The notes under the pieces were generated by a model. It saw nothing but the letters and a program-made list of their open reading frames with translations. It did no database searches and was not told the DNA's origin. A stretch of 64,000 nucleotides of DNA. Source: Erigeron canadensis (Eukaryota > Streptophyta > Magnoliopsida > Asterales > Asteraceae). The translations under genes were made by a program, and so were the position numbers. The stretch spans positions 39,254,275 through 39,318,274 of the forward strand of contig NC_057764.1 in NCBI RefSeq assembly GCF_010389155.1, in the 5' to 3' direction. Below, in pieces: positions 13,601-24,831 of this stretch. How positions within the stretch are numbered: position 1 is the stretch's first letter; each line of letters opens with the position of its first letter.

Positions 13601-16600
13601 AAATAGAATAGGGTCCTACGTCAAATAACTTACAATGGAATTCGGGACTTGCCCAATAAAAACTGCAAAACACACAAGGGAAGTCCTAAAACAGCTGGGA
13701 TGTGTGTTTAACTAAGAAATATCCAAATCTTGTGGTTGTACCACTTTGCTGACCAACTTTTCACGTTTGAAATGAGTTTGCATATGTGCAACGGTAACAC
13801 ATGAACTTAGTCAATTACTCAAGGTACCAATCAACGTGGTAATTGATTGATTGGTTGATTATTGATCAAAGCATTTGATATAAAGTAAAGACTTATTAAT
13901 CTACCTTAATTCAATAAAAACATCAATGTAATAAAAGCATAAGTGACTAAGTGAGATATATTTTAAATTGGAAGAAGGTAGTAGAAGAAAGCAAGACATA
14001 AGAACTTTGTTGATGCAATGATTTCAGAAGTTAGGCTGTCACCCCTCTGTATTGCAAGGCCGTATTTTTCTCCAATCAAGGAAATGTTATATTTTAAAAC
14101 TGGTTCTATCAATTTCTCTATCGGATCAATGGAAGAACCTGACGGTTTTAAATCTTCACATAACCAATCATATAATGACTACAGATATAGATGCTGAAAT
14201 TAAACCGATGGTACAAGATGCTCAACTTTCCTACATGTTTCATTCTTTTCACCCTTTGTCTTCGTCCGTCCAGTCAGCGCGTAGCGAATGTAAAAAGCAT
14301 TCATCCTGGTTTCTCTTCCTCAAAAAATGTCATATCAATTATAACCAGTTAATGTAACACCATGGGCATAGCTTGAAAGGTCACACACTCTCAAGCTCTG
14401 ACGTAACTCTACAAGAACCACGCCACACTAAACTTCCCCATTAACATCTAAAGTTAAGCTTTGTCCGGTAGTCCCTTGACCTGTGTAGTTTATCTGATTA
14501 TTACAACCTCAAAAGATTATAAGCAAATCCAAACACTATGCTGTACTCATGATTATTATTGTTTTTACATAATAAGTTTAAAATCGGACATCCAAAGTTT
14601 CAAACACACCCAAGTAATTTAGCGGGTGAAATATGAGGTTCATCTCTCTTAGGTTGTATAAAACTGCAGAGAACGCAGCAATTAAAACCTATGCATCTGC
14701 ATGCCTATAGTATGTAGACGAGGCATGCAGTTAAAGTTGAGATGTTATTTGTTACTTGTAGACCCAGAAAGCTAAACAAATCTGAATATTGCAGTTAAAG
14801 TTGTTTATATGTGTTCAAAAGGGTACTATGGAGGGAATCCCTTAATCCACTGTACGGCATTGGTACCCACGTATCCCATCCACAAGGTACCATAGTGCCC
14901 GACTAGCCCAATCCCCATATTCCATAGCCCAGTTTTGAACCTGGGACTCAAGGCTATATTGGTCAACTCCTTCACATGTGGGACAGGGTTATCACATGTT
15001 GTTATTTGTGTATGACCATAATATCCAGAGGAAGGCAAGGCATCACATTCTGAAAGCTCCCTTTAGTTTGCATTACTTTGGTCCCTGATTAATGAGTTCT
15101 TTACTTGCAATTATATTGCTTCTTTTTTTGCCCCTTGTTAGGTAAATAAACACCTTCTTGCTTATTTAATTATCTCTTATTACTAACTTTCACGTAAATG
15201 ATTTTACAGGTGATCTCAGTACATTGGAATGAAGAATCATCAAACATTGGGCTGGTTGGTATGAAAGAGGTGTGTGCTCTTTAAGCATTTCATAAGCCTA
15301 GTACTCCAGTAGATGACACTTCACTTAACATAATTGATTGGCTGAAAGTTAGAGGGCCCAATTCGACCCATTTACTTCTTAACGGACCCATTTGGATTAT
15401 ATTTTATCTATAAAGGTTTCAATGGGTTAGTAAGAAAAGTTGGCTTAAAAAGATACAGGTCAAACAGGTAGAGAATCACCTAAAGTGTGGAGTGCATAGA
15501 ACCTCCCAAATCATTTTAGTAACAAATAATATTTTTAATGAAGTAATATAACCTGTAATCAACTGATACTAAGCATTGATATAATATTAACCAGACCTGA
15601 TGTATTGCAAAATTTACCATAATTGACCTTGAGTCTATGACCAGACCTACCCAATTTGCCACCACTAGCATAACGGTTGCGGCTAATTTTCTTCATTTTC
15701 CTTCTATTTCAGGTAGCCAAAGGATACAAGAAAAGTTCCAGGGTTGGATTTGCAAACCTTTCATCGGGTATAGATCTATACATATGTCCTCGTAGTGATC
15801 CTATTATCACAATTCTAGCCAAATATGGTTTCTTCAAAGGTATGGCAGTTATTGATGACAAGCCTGATTCAATGATTGGTTGTGTTGTGTGGCGTAAAAG
15901 CCGACCTGTAAATCCTGTTGGGAACACATCAGAAGGTAAAAGTAGCCCAGATTCTATTCAACTTTTGAATTCCCCACCTGGTTTTTCCATCAGTCAAGGC
16001 TCAGAAAAGAAACCCTCACCTGAAAAGCTACCTCCAGAATCCAGTCAACATGACACACGTCTGACTTTACCATTGACAACAAACAGTGAAACTAGCAAGA
16101 ACGTTGCATTTACTGAATTTGACCATAAGGGGGCTAATTCTTCATCTAGTTCTAGCCTGCTACAGATTTCAGTTAGTTCTGACCCGTCTAATATGGTTAA
16201 GAAAAGGCCTTTCGAGGATGATGATCTTCCTGAGTTTGACTTTGGTATTTCTAGTGGAAAGTCTACTCATGTAACTCGGCCTCTAAATCCTGCTAGTTCT
16301 GAGAACAACAAATTAGCATTTGTCGACTGTCAAAAGTTAGATAGTTCTCTTTCACCTCAGCTCCCTTTGGTTGCTAGTTCTGAGAACAACAAATTAGCAT
16401 ATGTCAACTGTCAAAAGTTAGATATTTCTCTTTCGAACCAGCTCCCTTTGGTTAATGGTTCCTTAGAGCAGTCGTCGAAAAAGATCAAACTCTTTGAGGA
16501 TGACGAGGATGATATGCCTGAATGGTGTCCACCAGAGGTTCAACACCAAATGCCGTCACAAAGTACAAGCACAAACTTCCAGACTTTACCTCCATGCCCA

Positions 16601-16912
16601 CCACATCTGTCGCTTCCCCTGCCTCCGCCTCCGCCTCCGCCCCCACCTCCACGTCCTATCCCTCCACCGTCAAGAGCCGACACAAATTCATCATTCTCTT
16701 ACCAACCATTCCGACCTGCAATCAGTTCTCTACCACCCACTTTTGTTGGACCTCCACCACTGCCGCCAATGCCACCACCGCCGCCGCTACCACCACTACC
16801 TTTTAACTCGTTAGGTGGGTTCAATTCCAATCAAGTCTCATGGCATCGGCCAGGTTCTTTCAATGTCAATCTGCCATTTCCACCATCTAATGGAAGGCAC
16901 TCACAACCTTGA
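7650..16912 (+). CDS. SPOC-domain protein (short relative of plant TFIIS-M/SPOC proteins)
   Basis: The model has four coding exons: 7650-8371, 11413-11533, 15210-15269 and 15713-16912, giving 700 residues. All borders are GT-AG and the phases join. The SPOC domain covers about residues 228-365, assembled from all four exons: KLWEGSLQLSSSVTLSAVTF, LPRSRNRGLMV, then YKKSSRVGFANLSSG and GCVVWRKSRP. SPOC domains bind phosphorylated partners such as the RNA polymerase II CTD, so a nuclear role in transcription or RNA processing is likely. Downstream are two acidic motifs (DDDLPEFDFG and DEDDMPEWCPPEV), a 27-residue tandem repeat (about 495-548) and a proline-rich tail from about residue 600. Family members usually also have a TFIIS central domain upstream, and I find none between 1 and 7,650. 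The ATG at 7650 is the first in frame. The frame is open back to the acceptor at 7612, so extra N-terminal exons cannot be excluded. Introns 1 and 2 are about 3.0 and 3.7 kb. Confidence 0.85.
8372..11412 (+). other. large intron 1 of the SPOC gene
   Basis: Phase 2 intron, AAAAG|GTCTTG to TTTGTAG|TGG. It contains an imperfect tandem duplication of about 45 bp (units starting 10433 and 10478). I see no nested gene. Short frames here (for example 9,905-10,105 and 9,530-9,811) have no recognisable domain. Confidence 0.6.
11534..15209 (+). other. large intron 2 of the SPOC gene
   Basis: Phase 0 intron, ATG|GTAAGA to TTACAG|GTG. It holds a GACCCA-rich dispersed repeat block (about 11,577-11,965). 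A second degraded repeat-like block at 14,826-15,045 includes a CCAGTTTTGAACCTGGGACTC segment. Neither contains a gene. Confidence 0.5.
16292..16453 (+). repeat. 81-bp in-frame tandem duplication in the SPOC last exon
   Basis: Units at 16292-16372 and 16373-16453 encode ASSENNKLAFVDCQKLD and ASSENNKLAYVNCQKLD, each followed by a matching SLS...QLPLV. The period is 81 bases, or 27 codons, so the frame is kept. A few substitutions separate the copies. Confidence 0.92.
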
Positions 16913-18189
16913 AACAAAGGACCGGAGATGCTAAGTTTCAGTCTGTGTCTATGTTTGTACATAAGTGGAACTTTTTTTTTTCTTCAGGAAAGTCATAGAT
17001 TGGAAGGTGTATTCATAAATTTCATGTTGTAGATTTTTTTTCCATCAACCCTGTTTGTCTTTTCGCCTTCTTTTTTTTTTTTTTCTTTCTTTTTCTCAGA
17101 AAATGTGAAATAAGGTCTTTTAAGATTTTCAGATTTGGAGAAGTATATGTTTCTTGTTGATCTTTTCATTCTTTTGTAAGCACTAATATGGGTAATTCCA
17201 TAATTGTGGTATGAAACGGGCTAGTTTGACCTTTTATGTCCAAAGCTTCCTGAAATAATTAGTTGATCAATAAAAGCTCTCAAATATTATTGAAAATAAA
17301 ATTTCCGGGTTTTTATTTATAACTAAGATGAATCGAGATAGCACTGTTTAAGTAAAACCTTGAAGCTAAAAATAATGTATTAAGATCCTCTAAAAGTTGC
17401 CAACTATAGAGATGAAGTTAGACAATCATTAGCCCTTGGATTACAATCAACGTTTAAGATTCAAAAATCAAATTTTAATCTTCGTTTTTGATTTTCATTT
17501 TAGGGTTTGAGATTTTTTCAATTGATCCAACTTTAAAGGATACTTATCCAAAAGTAATTAGCAAGTCTGAGTACATAATATAGATAGATTAGTTATTTAG
17601 TTTATAATTTAGACATCAAAACAAAATCATTTGATTATAAAGATTGTATGTTGCCAATAAATTTGACATGCAATTATTTCCATATTTAATACAAATATAA
17701 CAAATTTTTTTATAGGTAGAAGAAATTATAACATTTTTAGAATTAGTGTGCTCACCTCGAGTTTAAAAAGTTTGCTCTACCGATATGTTTTTGAAGCTGA
17801 AATCATACCTTTTTATCATAAAATATACAGCTGAAATCATACATGTTTATCATAAAACATACAACTATATAAGCATGTAAAAACATATAAAAATTCAAAA
17901 TTTCCTCACATGGATTCAAATTCAATTCCTTCGATAACATTTAAGAAATACATCTAATTATAAGTTTGATTATTTTTTGTTTTATGTCACTCGTTAAGCA
18001 TTTAGTTTTTGTCTGTTCCTCTTTAACATCAAAAATCAATATCATCAATATTAGATCAATCATTCCTATATTTTAACAAAACATTGAACAGTATCCTTGA
18101 GTATTTGTACTTTTGTAGCATTCATATTCAAACGAATAATTTTAGAACTCAGTTATTAAAATTGCAAAAAGGGTCAACATAGGAGTCCA
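16913..18189. other. 3' flank and intergenic DNA, no gene seen
   Basis: T-rich 3' UTR of the SPOC gene (poly-T tracts near 16,970-17,095) followed by AT-rich intergenic sequence. Possible AATAAA-like signals near 17,270-17,300 (CAATAAAAGC, AAAATAAAAT) may end the SPOC transcript. Confidence 0.4.
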
Positions 18190-19080
18190 CATAGTAGTCA
18201 CGTAAAACTTTTGAGTGAATTTTATATTTCCCCTTATTAAACTCTACAAATATCAAATATACTCATCTCATTTTAAATATATTAAATTTATCCAATCTAA
18301 TTACTAAAATATTAAATTTCCCCAAATCATAAATTTAATTACAACTAAAACTAAAAAATCAATAATAATTATCTCCAAACCATAAAATTACTACAATACT
18401 CTCTCAAAAGTGTTAAAAATTCCTGTTTATTTTCATTCTAGTAGCTTACCTGATCAAATCACCAATTATATTCATAATTATGTTAACACTTTTCTTTATA
18501 GTTTAGTTAATTGTTTTTTTTTAATTATTATTTTCATTAGAGTAATTGATAAGTTCTGAATTTACCATTACATTGTTGACCACTAATCTATAGTATGTTG
18601 TCACAAACATATTTGTTAAAGACGTACAAGATAATTAATTTAGTAGTTTATAAAAGTTTGGGTGCAATCGTGTAGATTTCATGATTAGGCCAACAAAGAG
18701 CTTTTTTTTCAATCACATAAACCAAGTATGTTCTTGTATTTGGCATTTCCATAATTATGGATTTTAGAATTCTTTGTATATATACATGGTGCCATTGAAA
18801 ATAAAGAAGTTGCAGATTCATGATGTTGAGTGTTTCTTTTCTTTCAAAATAAGCAGATCGCTTGGCTTTTAAGAAGACATTGTAGTCATTTTGTGATTAA
18901 AAGATAAATATTATGGATTTTTTATATTTAAATCTAATTAAATTAGTGATTTGGGGAAATTTGATATTTTAATATTTAGGTTGGATAAATTTGATATTTC
19001 TAATGTTGAATGGGTATATTTGATATTTGTAAATAAGGGAAAATATGAAATTCACTAAAAACTTTATTTGACATGGCATC
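18190..19080. mobile_element. foldback-type element with ~150-bp terminal inverted repeats
   Basis: The left arm (about 18,205-18,345: AGTGAATTTTATATTTCCCC, then TTAAATTTATCCAATCTAA, then AAATTTCCCCAAATC) reappears inverted at about 18,935-19,075. Order and spacing are conserved but many substitutions separate the arms. About 600 bp of AT-rich DNA lies between. No transposase frame exists. The exact ends and target duplication are not resolved, so the superfamily is open. Confidence 0.65.
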
Positions 19081-19743
19081 AGGCTATGAGTAATTAAAAT
19101 CCTACTATCCTCACACCTCACTTAATAATAACTGGGTGACTTCTGATCACTTGGCCCATGTTTTTGTAAGCAGCCGATTTAATCTGCTAAATATAAAACT
19201 TAACAATTAGCAACTATCAAAATGACCACATTTATTTTGTTGTTTTCATCCTGTTACTCTCCAGTCAACTATCACAAATAGTTGAAATGGGTTTTTACAA
19301 GGCTATGTTTTGCCAAGGTTTTTTTTGGACAGTGGCGTTTTTTAATCGCCCTATCAACTGACCAGTTTGGGCTAGGACCAATGCTTTTTGGGGCCTCAGG
19401 CTACCTGTTTTGTTCATCTATAATATAAACCAAAGATGGACAAATCAAGTGAAATCCCACCGTGGCGCCGAGATACAAACGAGTTTAAAGTAACTAGAAA
19501 TACGAATAACCAACAAAAGAACATATCATTTACACATGACAGAAACGCAAACACGTTAACCTAACAAATGATTAGAAAGATATAAACCCAGAGCGTAGGT
19601 TTTATCATTTACATTGTCAATTTACAAGCTCTACCGACTATTTGACCAAATCATACTATGATATTATAATCCACAGAAGAATATGGAACGCCCAAGAAGG
19701 GAAAGTCACAATTATGTAGTAACAATTTTATGCAAACATAAAC

Positions 19744-22700
19744 CTAAAGATCACCATCCTCCACAGCATGCCAGTCACTTGACTCTTCACTTTCTGAACG
19801 TCTTTCACGATAAGTTGACCGAATTGTTTTCGAACTTTCACTAAGACGGACCCAATCACTATTTTCACTTGCTGAAGAAAGCCTGGTACTTTGAACATCA
19901 CTGAAAGATTCATCCTCCTCACGATTCTCGGTTTTTATCCTATTTGTTGCATTGCCAGTCTCAGTAGAGGTTCCAGTTACTTGATGAAGTGGATTCTTGA
20001 TTACTTGACTACCCGTTTCATTGGGAGTGTCCTCTGAAATCCCTGTGGGTGTATTCTTCTTGTTTCTGAGTTTTTCCAGGAGTACCTCGCGCACGTGAAC
20101 AACCTATAGTGGAACAATCGAGACAAACTCAAATTAAGAAACATGATTGAGCATAAACTGTGGTCCATTTATCAACAATTTGACTAAAGATGTCTTAAGG
20201 GAAGTGTTGTGACTCTTAATCAGATATCTAAAGACCATTTTCATATGAAAGTATAGAGTAAATACATATTAAGACGAGTCTCATAGTCCGGAAACAACTA
20301 AAATGGTGTTCGGATGTATGTTGTAAGAAAACAGCTTCTAGGAGATGCTGTATGCTTAAGATATTTGAAGTTGTAATAATCGAATATTAAGTTGTACGAT
20401 TGTACACATTTTTTTATTTATGAGTCATTAATAATTAACCCTGATAGATAATTAAACCAATAATGGTCCAAAAAGGACATTGTGAGAAAGGGAGATCTCT
20501 TGTATTATAAAAGGGGTAAAAGTTTATCGAAAGGTTATAAAAAGGTCAATATATCACATTAACTTGCAGTTTGTTAATCAGTTTTCTTGCTGCTGACATG
20601 AACTATTTATGCAAAGTGATTATTCAATTACCAAATAATCAGAGAACCAAAAGTAGTATATGCTTAGACAAACATTAAAGGCTGGTTATTACAACTTTGA
20701 AAAATCCGAACACCCCCTATGCTATATCAATTTGAAGCAATGCAAAATTTTCAAATTAACTCTTTCATTGAATGCAAATATAGAAGAAATGTACAACATG
20801 CAAATAATGAACATAACAGGAACACAGCTACCATATGAGAATATCATCTTACCTCTGGGGTTGATAGAAGCCGATAGCCATCCTCATCTAAACGTGGAAG
20901 CAATAGAATGAAATAGATCATCCAGAAGTGTTCTTCACTCACGTCATTCTGAACTGTGTTCCTCAAAGAAGCAAGGTTTGGTACCAACTGTTCAATGGCT
21001 GAGGCGTGATCCTTCTGAGCAGGGGACATATTGAAATCTGTGATCAGACCAAAAGTGTTAGCAACCCAGAGAAAAACAGTTTTAGGCAAATTTCCTGTAC
21101 TTTGTGTATTGTAACATTATAAAATTTTATACCATGTCTACAAAAGCAGCATAAGTTTTGGCCTAATTGTTTTATAAATAGTAAGTAATACATATGGAAA
21201 TCAACACCATGACAGATTGGTTAGAAACTCTAAAAGCAGTAAACAACAAGTTGCATGATAGTTTTCTAGTTTTTTAGAAATAGAACCACATAAAAAGTAC
21301 AAAACATACAAAATCAAGAATATCAAGAGAAGAGTAATAAAGAGTTTAAAAGGAATATTTTCTACTAATATTAAAAAGCTTCATTTGAGTGATAAAAGCG
21401 AGCGTGTTATGATATAAATTGTTAGGTAAAACATGTAGTTCGTATAAAAAGTGTATATTTGTACTTCAATGATTCAGTAAGCTTTTATGAAGATCTATAA
21501 CTTAAAGGTTATGAGTGACCTTCAGGCCATTCGACCAACTTCCTTTTTGGCTGTTTTTTATAATTTTTCCCCACTTGAGCCATTGAGATAAAACAACAAT
21601 TTTCCAATAAATATTAACGAGTATTTGATGTAATTGCATACAAAAAGATCATGGTTCTATTTCACGCACTAGGGCATGCTACGGCTAGAACTACAAGTGC
21701 TAAGGCTGGTCTGACATTAACCCTTTTTAGACACCTTCAATTAAAATCTTGTTTATCAACTGAACTAATATCATTTTGCAGGCTCATAATACATCCAACA
21801 TATATGATCATATATATTCTTTCAGTGCAATATGATACAACCAGATACAGGCTCCACCCAGTGTACTATTATCAACTAAACTAACATCACTTTATACTAT
21901 GTAAGTTCATGATATACCCGAATAACAATGATCATATATAGTCATCCAAGAAATTATCATAAAATTTCTACCCAAGGATGTTCATATATTCATATGTAGA
22001 CCTCCAAAAACACACTAACTATTAATAGAGACAAAATGTACACGAGAAGATTTGTATCGATATCTTTGCTCTCTCTCAGTATTCATGATACATCCATATA
22101 ACAATGATCATAACTAGTCACAGAAATCTATATCACAAACTTTCAACAAATCATAACCAAATACATCCAAGAAATGATCATAAGTAGTCATTACAATAAA
22201 AACGTAGATCAATATCTTGCTCTCTCAACCAAACTAATATCACTCTATAGCATCGTCATTCATGATACATCCACTTAACAATGATCACAACTAGTCATTT
22301 AACCAAACGCTCTACAATTCACACCCATATACGTCCAAAGAAAATGATGATGACTTGTCATCAATTAATGTTAACTTGTTAGAATCTTGACACAAATTCA
22401 TAAACTGATCTTCTACCAAAAATTCATGATGATCATATCTACACAATTAACGATGACTCGTTAGGATCCTATTATACACTTTATTCCCTCCCTAGTCCTG
22501 AGGTCCCGAAAGGAAATGCCTGGAAGGATTGACACACGCACACACGTACAGACATACAAACGCGTATACGCGCATACACAATCATATCTACCAAATTAAC
22601 GATAACTCGTTACGATCATATACTAAAACTTCTAAATCATAATTTGATCATATATACATTCATATCTATATATTCATACTGCAATCCACATATACACAAA

Positions 22701-23228
22701 AACATAAAGTCTACAAAAAAGTTCAACAAAAAAAATCAAACCTTTATCTTGCAAAGACAATGGGAACTCAATCCAACATTCGGGCCGATTCGAAACCGTC
22801 TTAACAAAATCGACAACATCTTTAGTAATTCCAACATCATCATCATCATCATTTTCATCATTTTTTTCAAACTGAAGAAAATTTGAAGCAAATTTAGTAA
22901 TCTCAGTAACAGTTTTCTTGGGTGATGATAACAAATTCTTAAAACTGCCACCAATTTCCGCAAGATCATTTTTTAAACCTTGTAAAGAAGAAGATGACGG
23001 TGACCCATCACCGGAAACCCCATCACCGGAAAGATGATCCGGTGATGAAAAAGGTTGGTGGGGTGGTGGGGCAAGAAAAGTGGCAACGTTTTGTACATGG
23101 CGGTTGATGGTTTGTTTGAAGCTGCCGGAAAAATCAGATTTTCCGGCGGCGGTGGGGGATGACGGCGGTGAAGTGTCGTCGTCGGAGTTGAGTGGGTTGG
23201 GATCGGAAAAGCAAGAAAAAGATGACAT
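19744..23228 (-). CDS. plant BSD-domain protein
   Basis: Three exons on the minus strand: 22742-23228, 20853-21037 and 19744-20103, giving 343 residues with GT-AG borders. The N-terminus is Ser/Pro-rich (MSSFSCFSDPNPLNSDDDTS) and is followed by GLKNDLAEIGGSFKNLL, typical of plant BSD proteins. The BSD domain (about residues 140-225) includes DVVDFVKTVSNRPECW and the signature Phe-Trp pair in SEEHFWMIYF (F200, W201). The C-terminal third is acidic and Ser-rich and ends EESSDWHAVEDGDL. The BSD domain is named after BTF2-like transcription factors, synapse-associated proteins and DOS2-like proteins. The function of the plant-only group is poorly defined, so I assign no pathway. Intron 1 is 1.7 kb and holds degenerate repeats. 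The start is the only ATG that gives the family N-terminus. Confidence 0.88.
21740..22310. repeat. degenerate tandem repeat in BSD intron 1
   Basis: The module TTCATGATACATCCA ... ACAATGATCATAACTAGTCA recurs about four times (near 21,780, 21,905, 22,085 and 22,260). Most copies are preceded by variants of AACTAATATCA or TCTTTGCTCTCTC. Copies have diverged in sequence and spacing. Confidence 0.6.
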
Positions 23229-23643
23229 GTTTGTTTAGGGCTGCTTTTTGGGGGATGATTGTGATGATGAAATGTTTATGCTGTGATAAAAATATAGAAA
23301 GATTTATGTATATCTATATCTATGATATTGATTCATTCATTCATAAAAAATTAAAAAAAATTAGGATGAAATATTTTGAGTGAGAGTATCTAGGGAGGTT
23401 GTTTTTGGATTTTGTTTGGAGTGTAAAATTTGTTTTGTTTATACTTCAAGAAACTAACAAGTTATTATAGGTTGATATGTAATTAGATACAAGTCAAAAA
23501 AACAGTCAATATAACTCAATATCAAACTTAATACTCTTAATGTAACATCACCTATATCATACTTCAAATTACTAACATTAAAATCAATTCTTCCCCACCC
23601 ATCAAATTAAAACTAAATGTCATCAATGTTCTATTTATATTAT

Positions 23644-23873
23644 AGGATTGGCTAACTAGTACCTTAATGCACTAATTAAAAAGCATTTAATAAAACATTT
23701 AATGAAGTCCAACTTTCTTAAAATATGAAAATATGTATTAATTATTCATTAAAAAATAGAAATCGCTAAGTTGAATTAATACACATTATATACAATTTTT
23801 GATTAATAAGGAAATAACAAGTTTATCAAATGCTTCTTAACTAGTGCACTAGGGGCACTAGTTAGCAAATCCC
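23644..23873. mobile_element. Mutator-like MITE (230 bp) with 9-bp target duplication
   Basis: Terminal inverted repeats: left AGGATTGGCTAACTAGT, right ACTAGTTAGCAAATCCC. It is flanked on both sides by the identical 9-mer TTATATTAT (23635-23643 and 23874-23882). No coding capacity. It sits about 415 bp upstream of the BSD gene ATG, within its promoter region. Confidence 0.82.
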
Positions 23874-24435
23874 TTATATTATATACATTTTAGAAACCAG
23901 ATGACTAACATATATTTTTTTATATATACGATTGATTAATAAACTGAAATATTAATATGTATCATTACAAACTTGTCAAAGTTTATACGGTGGCAGGCCC
24001 ATCACATAGATTTTATGTATCCTGCTCGATAATATAAATGATGCCCACTAAACCAAAAAAAAAACCTTACGGTTTACGTTTGGATATGAGATTTGCTTCG
24101 AAAAGTCAAAAACGTCAAAGATAGGATGGAATCGTTAGTATATATTATACATTTATATTTGTAGTTATTTATATTTACAATATAATTTAATTCTAAAGAC
24201 TAAATGTATCAGACTTTGATTAAATTTGGGTTTTGACTACCCACTAGGCTTGGACTTTGTAAAAAATTGGTGCCCTTCAAATTCTGAGGCCCTACTCTCT
24301 TGTGCCGCTTACACTTGTTCAAGGTCGGGGCTGTATAGTGGTTGACCAGCCTGTACACATAGATGTGTCATTCAAAAACATTATATGAGTAATTTCACAA
24401 CTAAAAAGTACGAATGACATGGTCATTCCATTGTG

Positions 24436-24770
24436 TTTGTGGTCTGTTGGTGCCTTTGGAAAGTGAGCAACAACAAGGTATTTAATCACGCGAAGGTTTG
24501 TGTTGAGAAGGTTTTTCAAGATGTTAAGTCGATTGGATACCTTTGGTATAAGAGTAGATCTAGGGTTCGGTCGATTGGTTGGGATGACTGATGTATCGTA
24601 AATAGTTTGTAATGTATATTGTTGTCACTCCATTGTTATGTGAGTTTGGCGTTTTGTTGTGAATAAAAGTTACCGTTCAGAAAAGAAAAAACATACATAA
24701 GTTGTCACTCCACTATTGTGTGAATTTGGTATTTTGTTGTGAATAAAAGTTACTGTTAAAAAAAAAATAT
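24436..24770 (+). mobile_element. LINE 3' end with duplicated 3' UTR
   Basis: Plus-strand frame 24436-24591 reads ...CLWKVSNNKVFNHAKVCVEK, then QDVKSIGYLWYKSRS and SIGWDD before a stop. This is the C-terminal zf-RVT-like tail of plant LINE reverse transcriptases. The 3' UTR (TTGTCACTCCA ... TTGTGAATAAAAGTTAC) is present twice with an 80-bp period (from 24622 and from 24702), each copy ending in an A-rich tract. The RT core is missing, so this is a 5'-truncated dead copy. Confidence 0.7.
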
Positions 24771-24831
24771 ACATAAATGCAATGGGTAAATAATGCTAAA
24801 TTAAGTACAATCAAGGATTACAAAATCATGG

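Noticed and set aside
14052..14357. 101-codon frame in SPOC intron 2
   Set aside because: No recognisable motif, no codon pattern like neighbouring exons, and splice-compatible borders are absent. It is best read as intron.
16086..16814. Overlapping plus-strand frames in the SPOC last exon
   Set aside because: They are alternative-frame readings of a Pro- and Ser-rich coding region. Low complexity keeps several frames open.
22674..23228. Reading the BSD first exon through to 22,674 as a complete 184-residue protein
   Set aside because: The extension beyond 22742 is intronic. Splicing at AAAG|GTTTGA to 21037 restores the BSD domain in frame.
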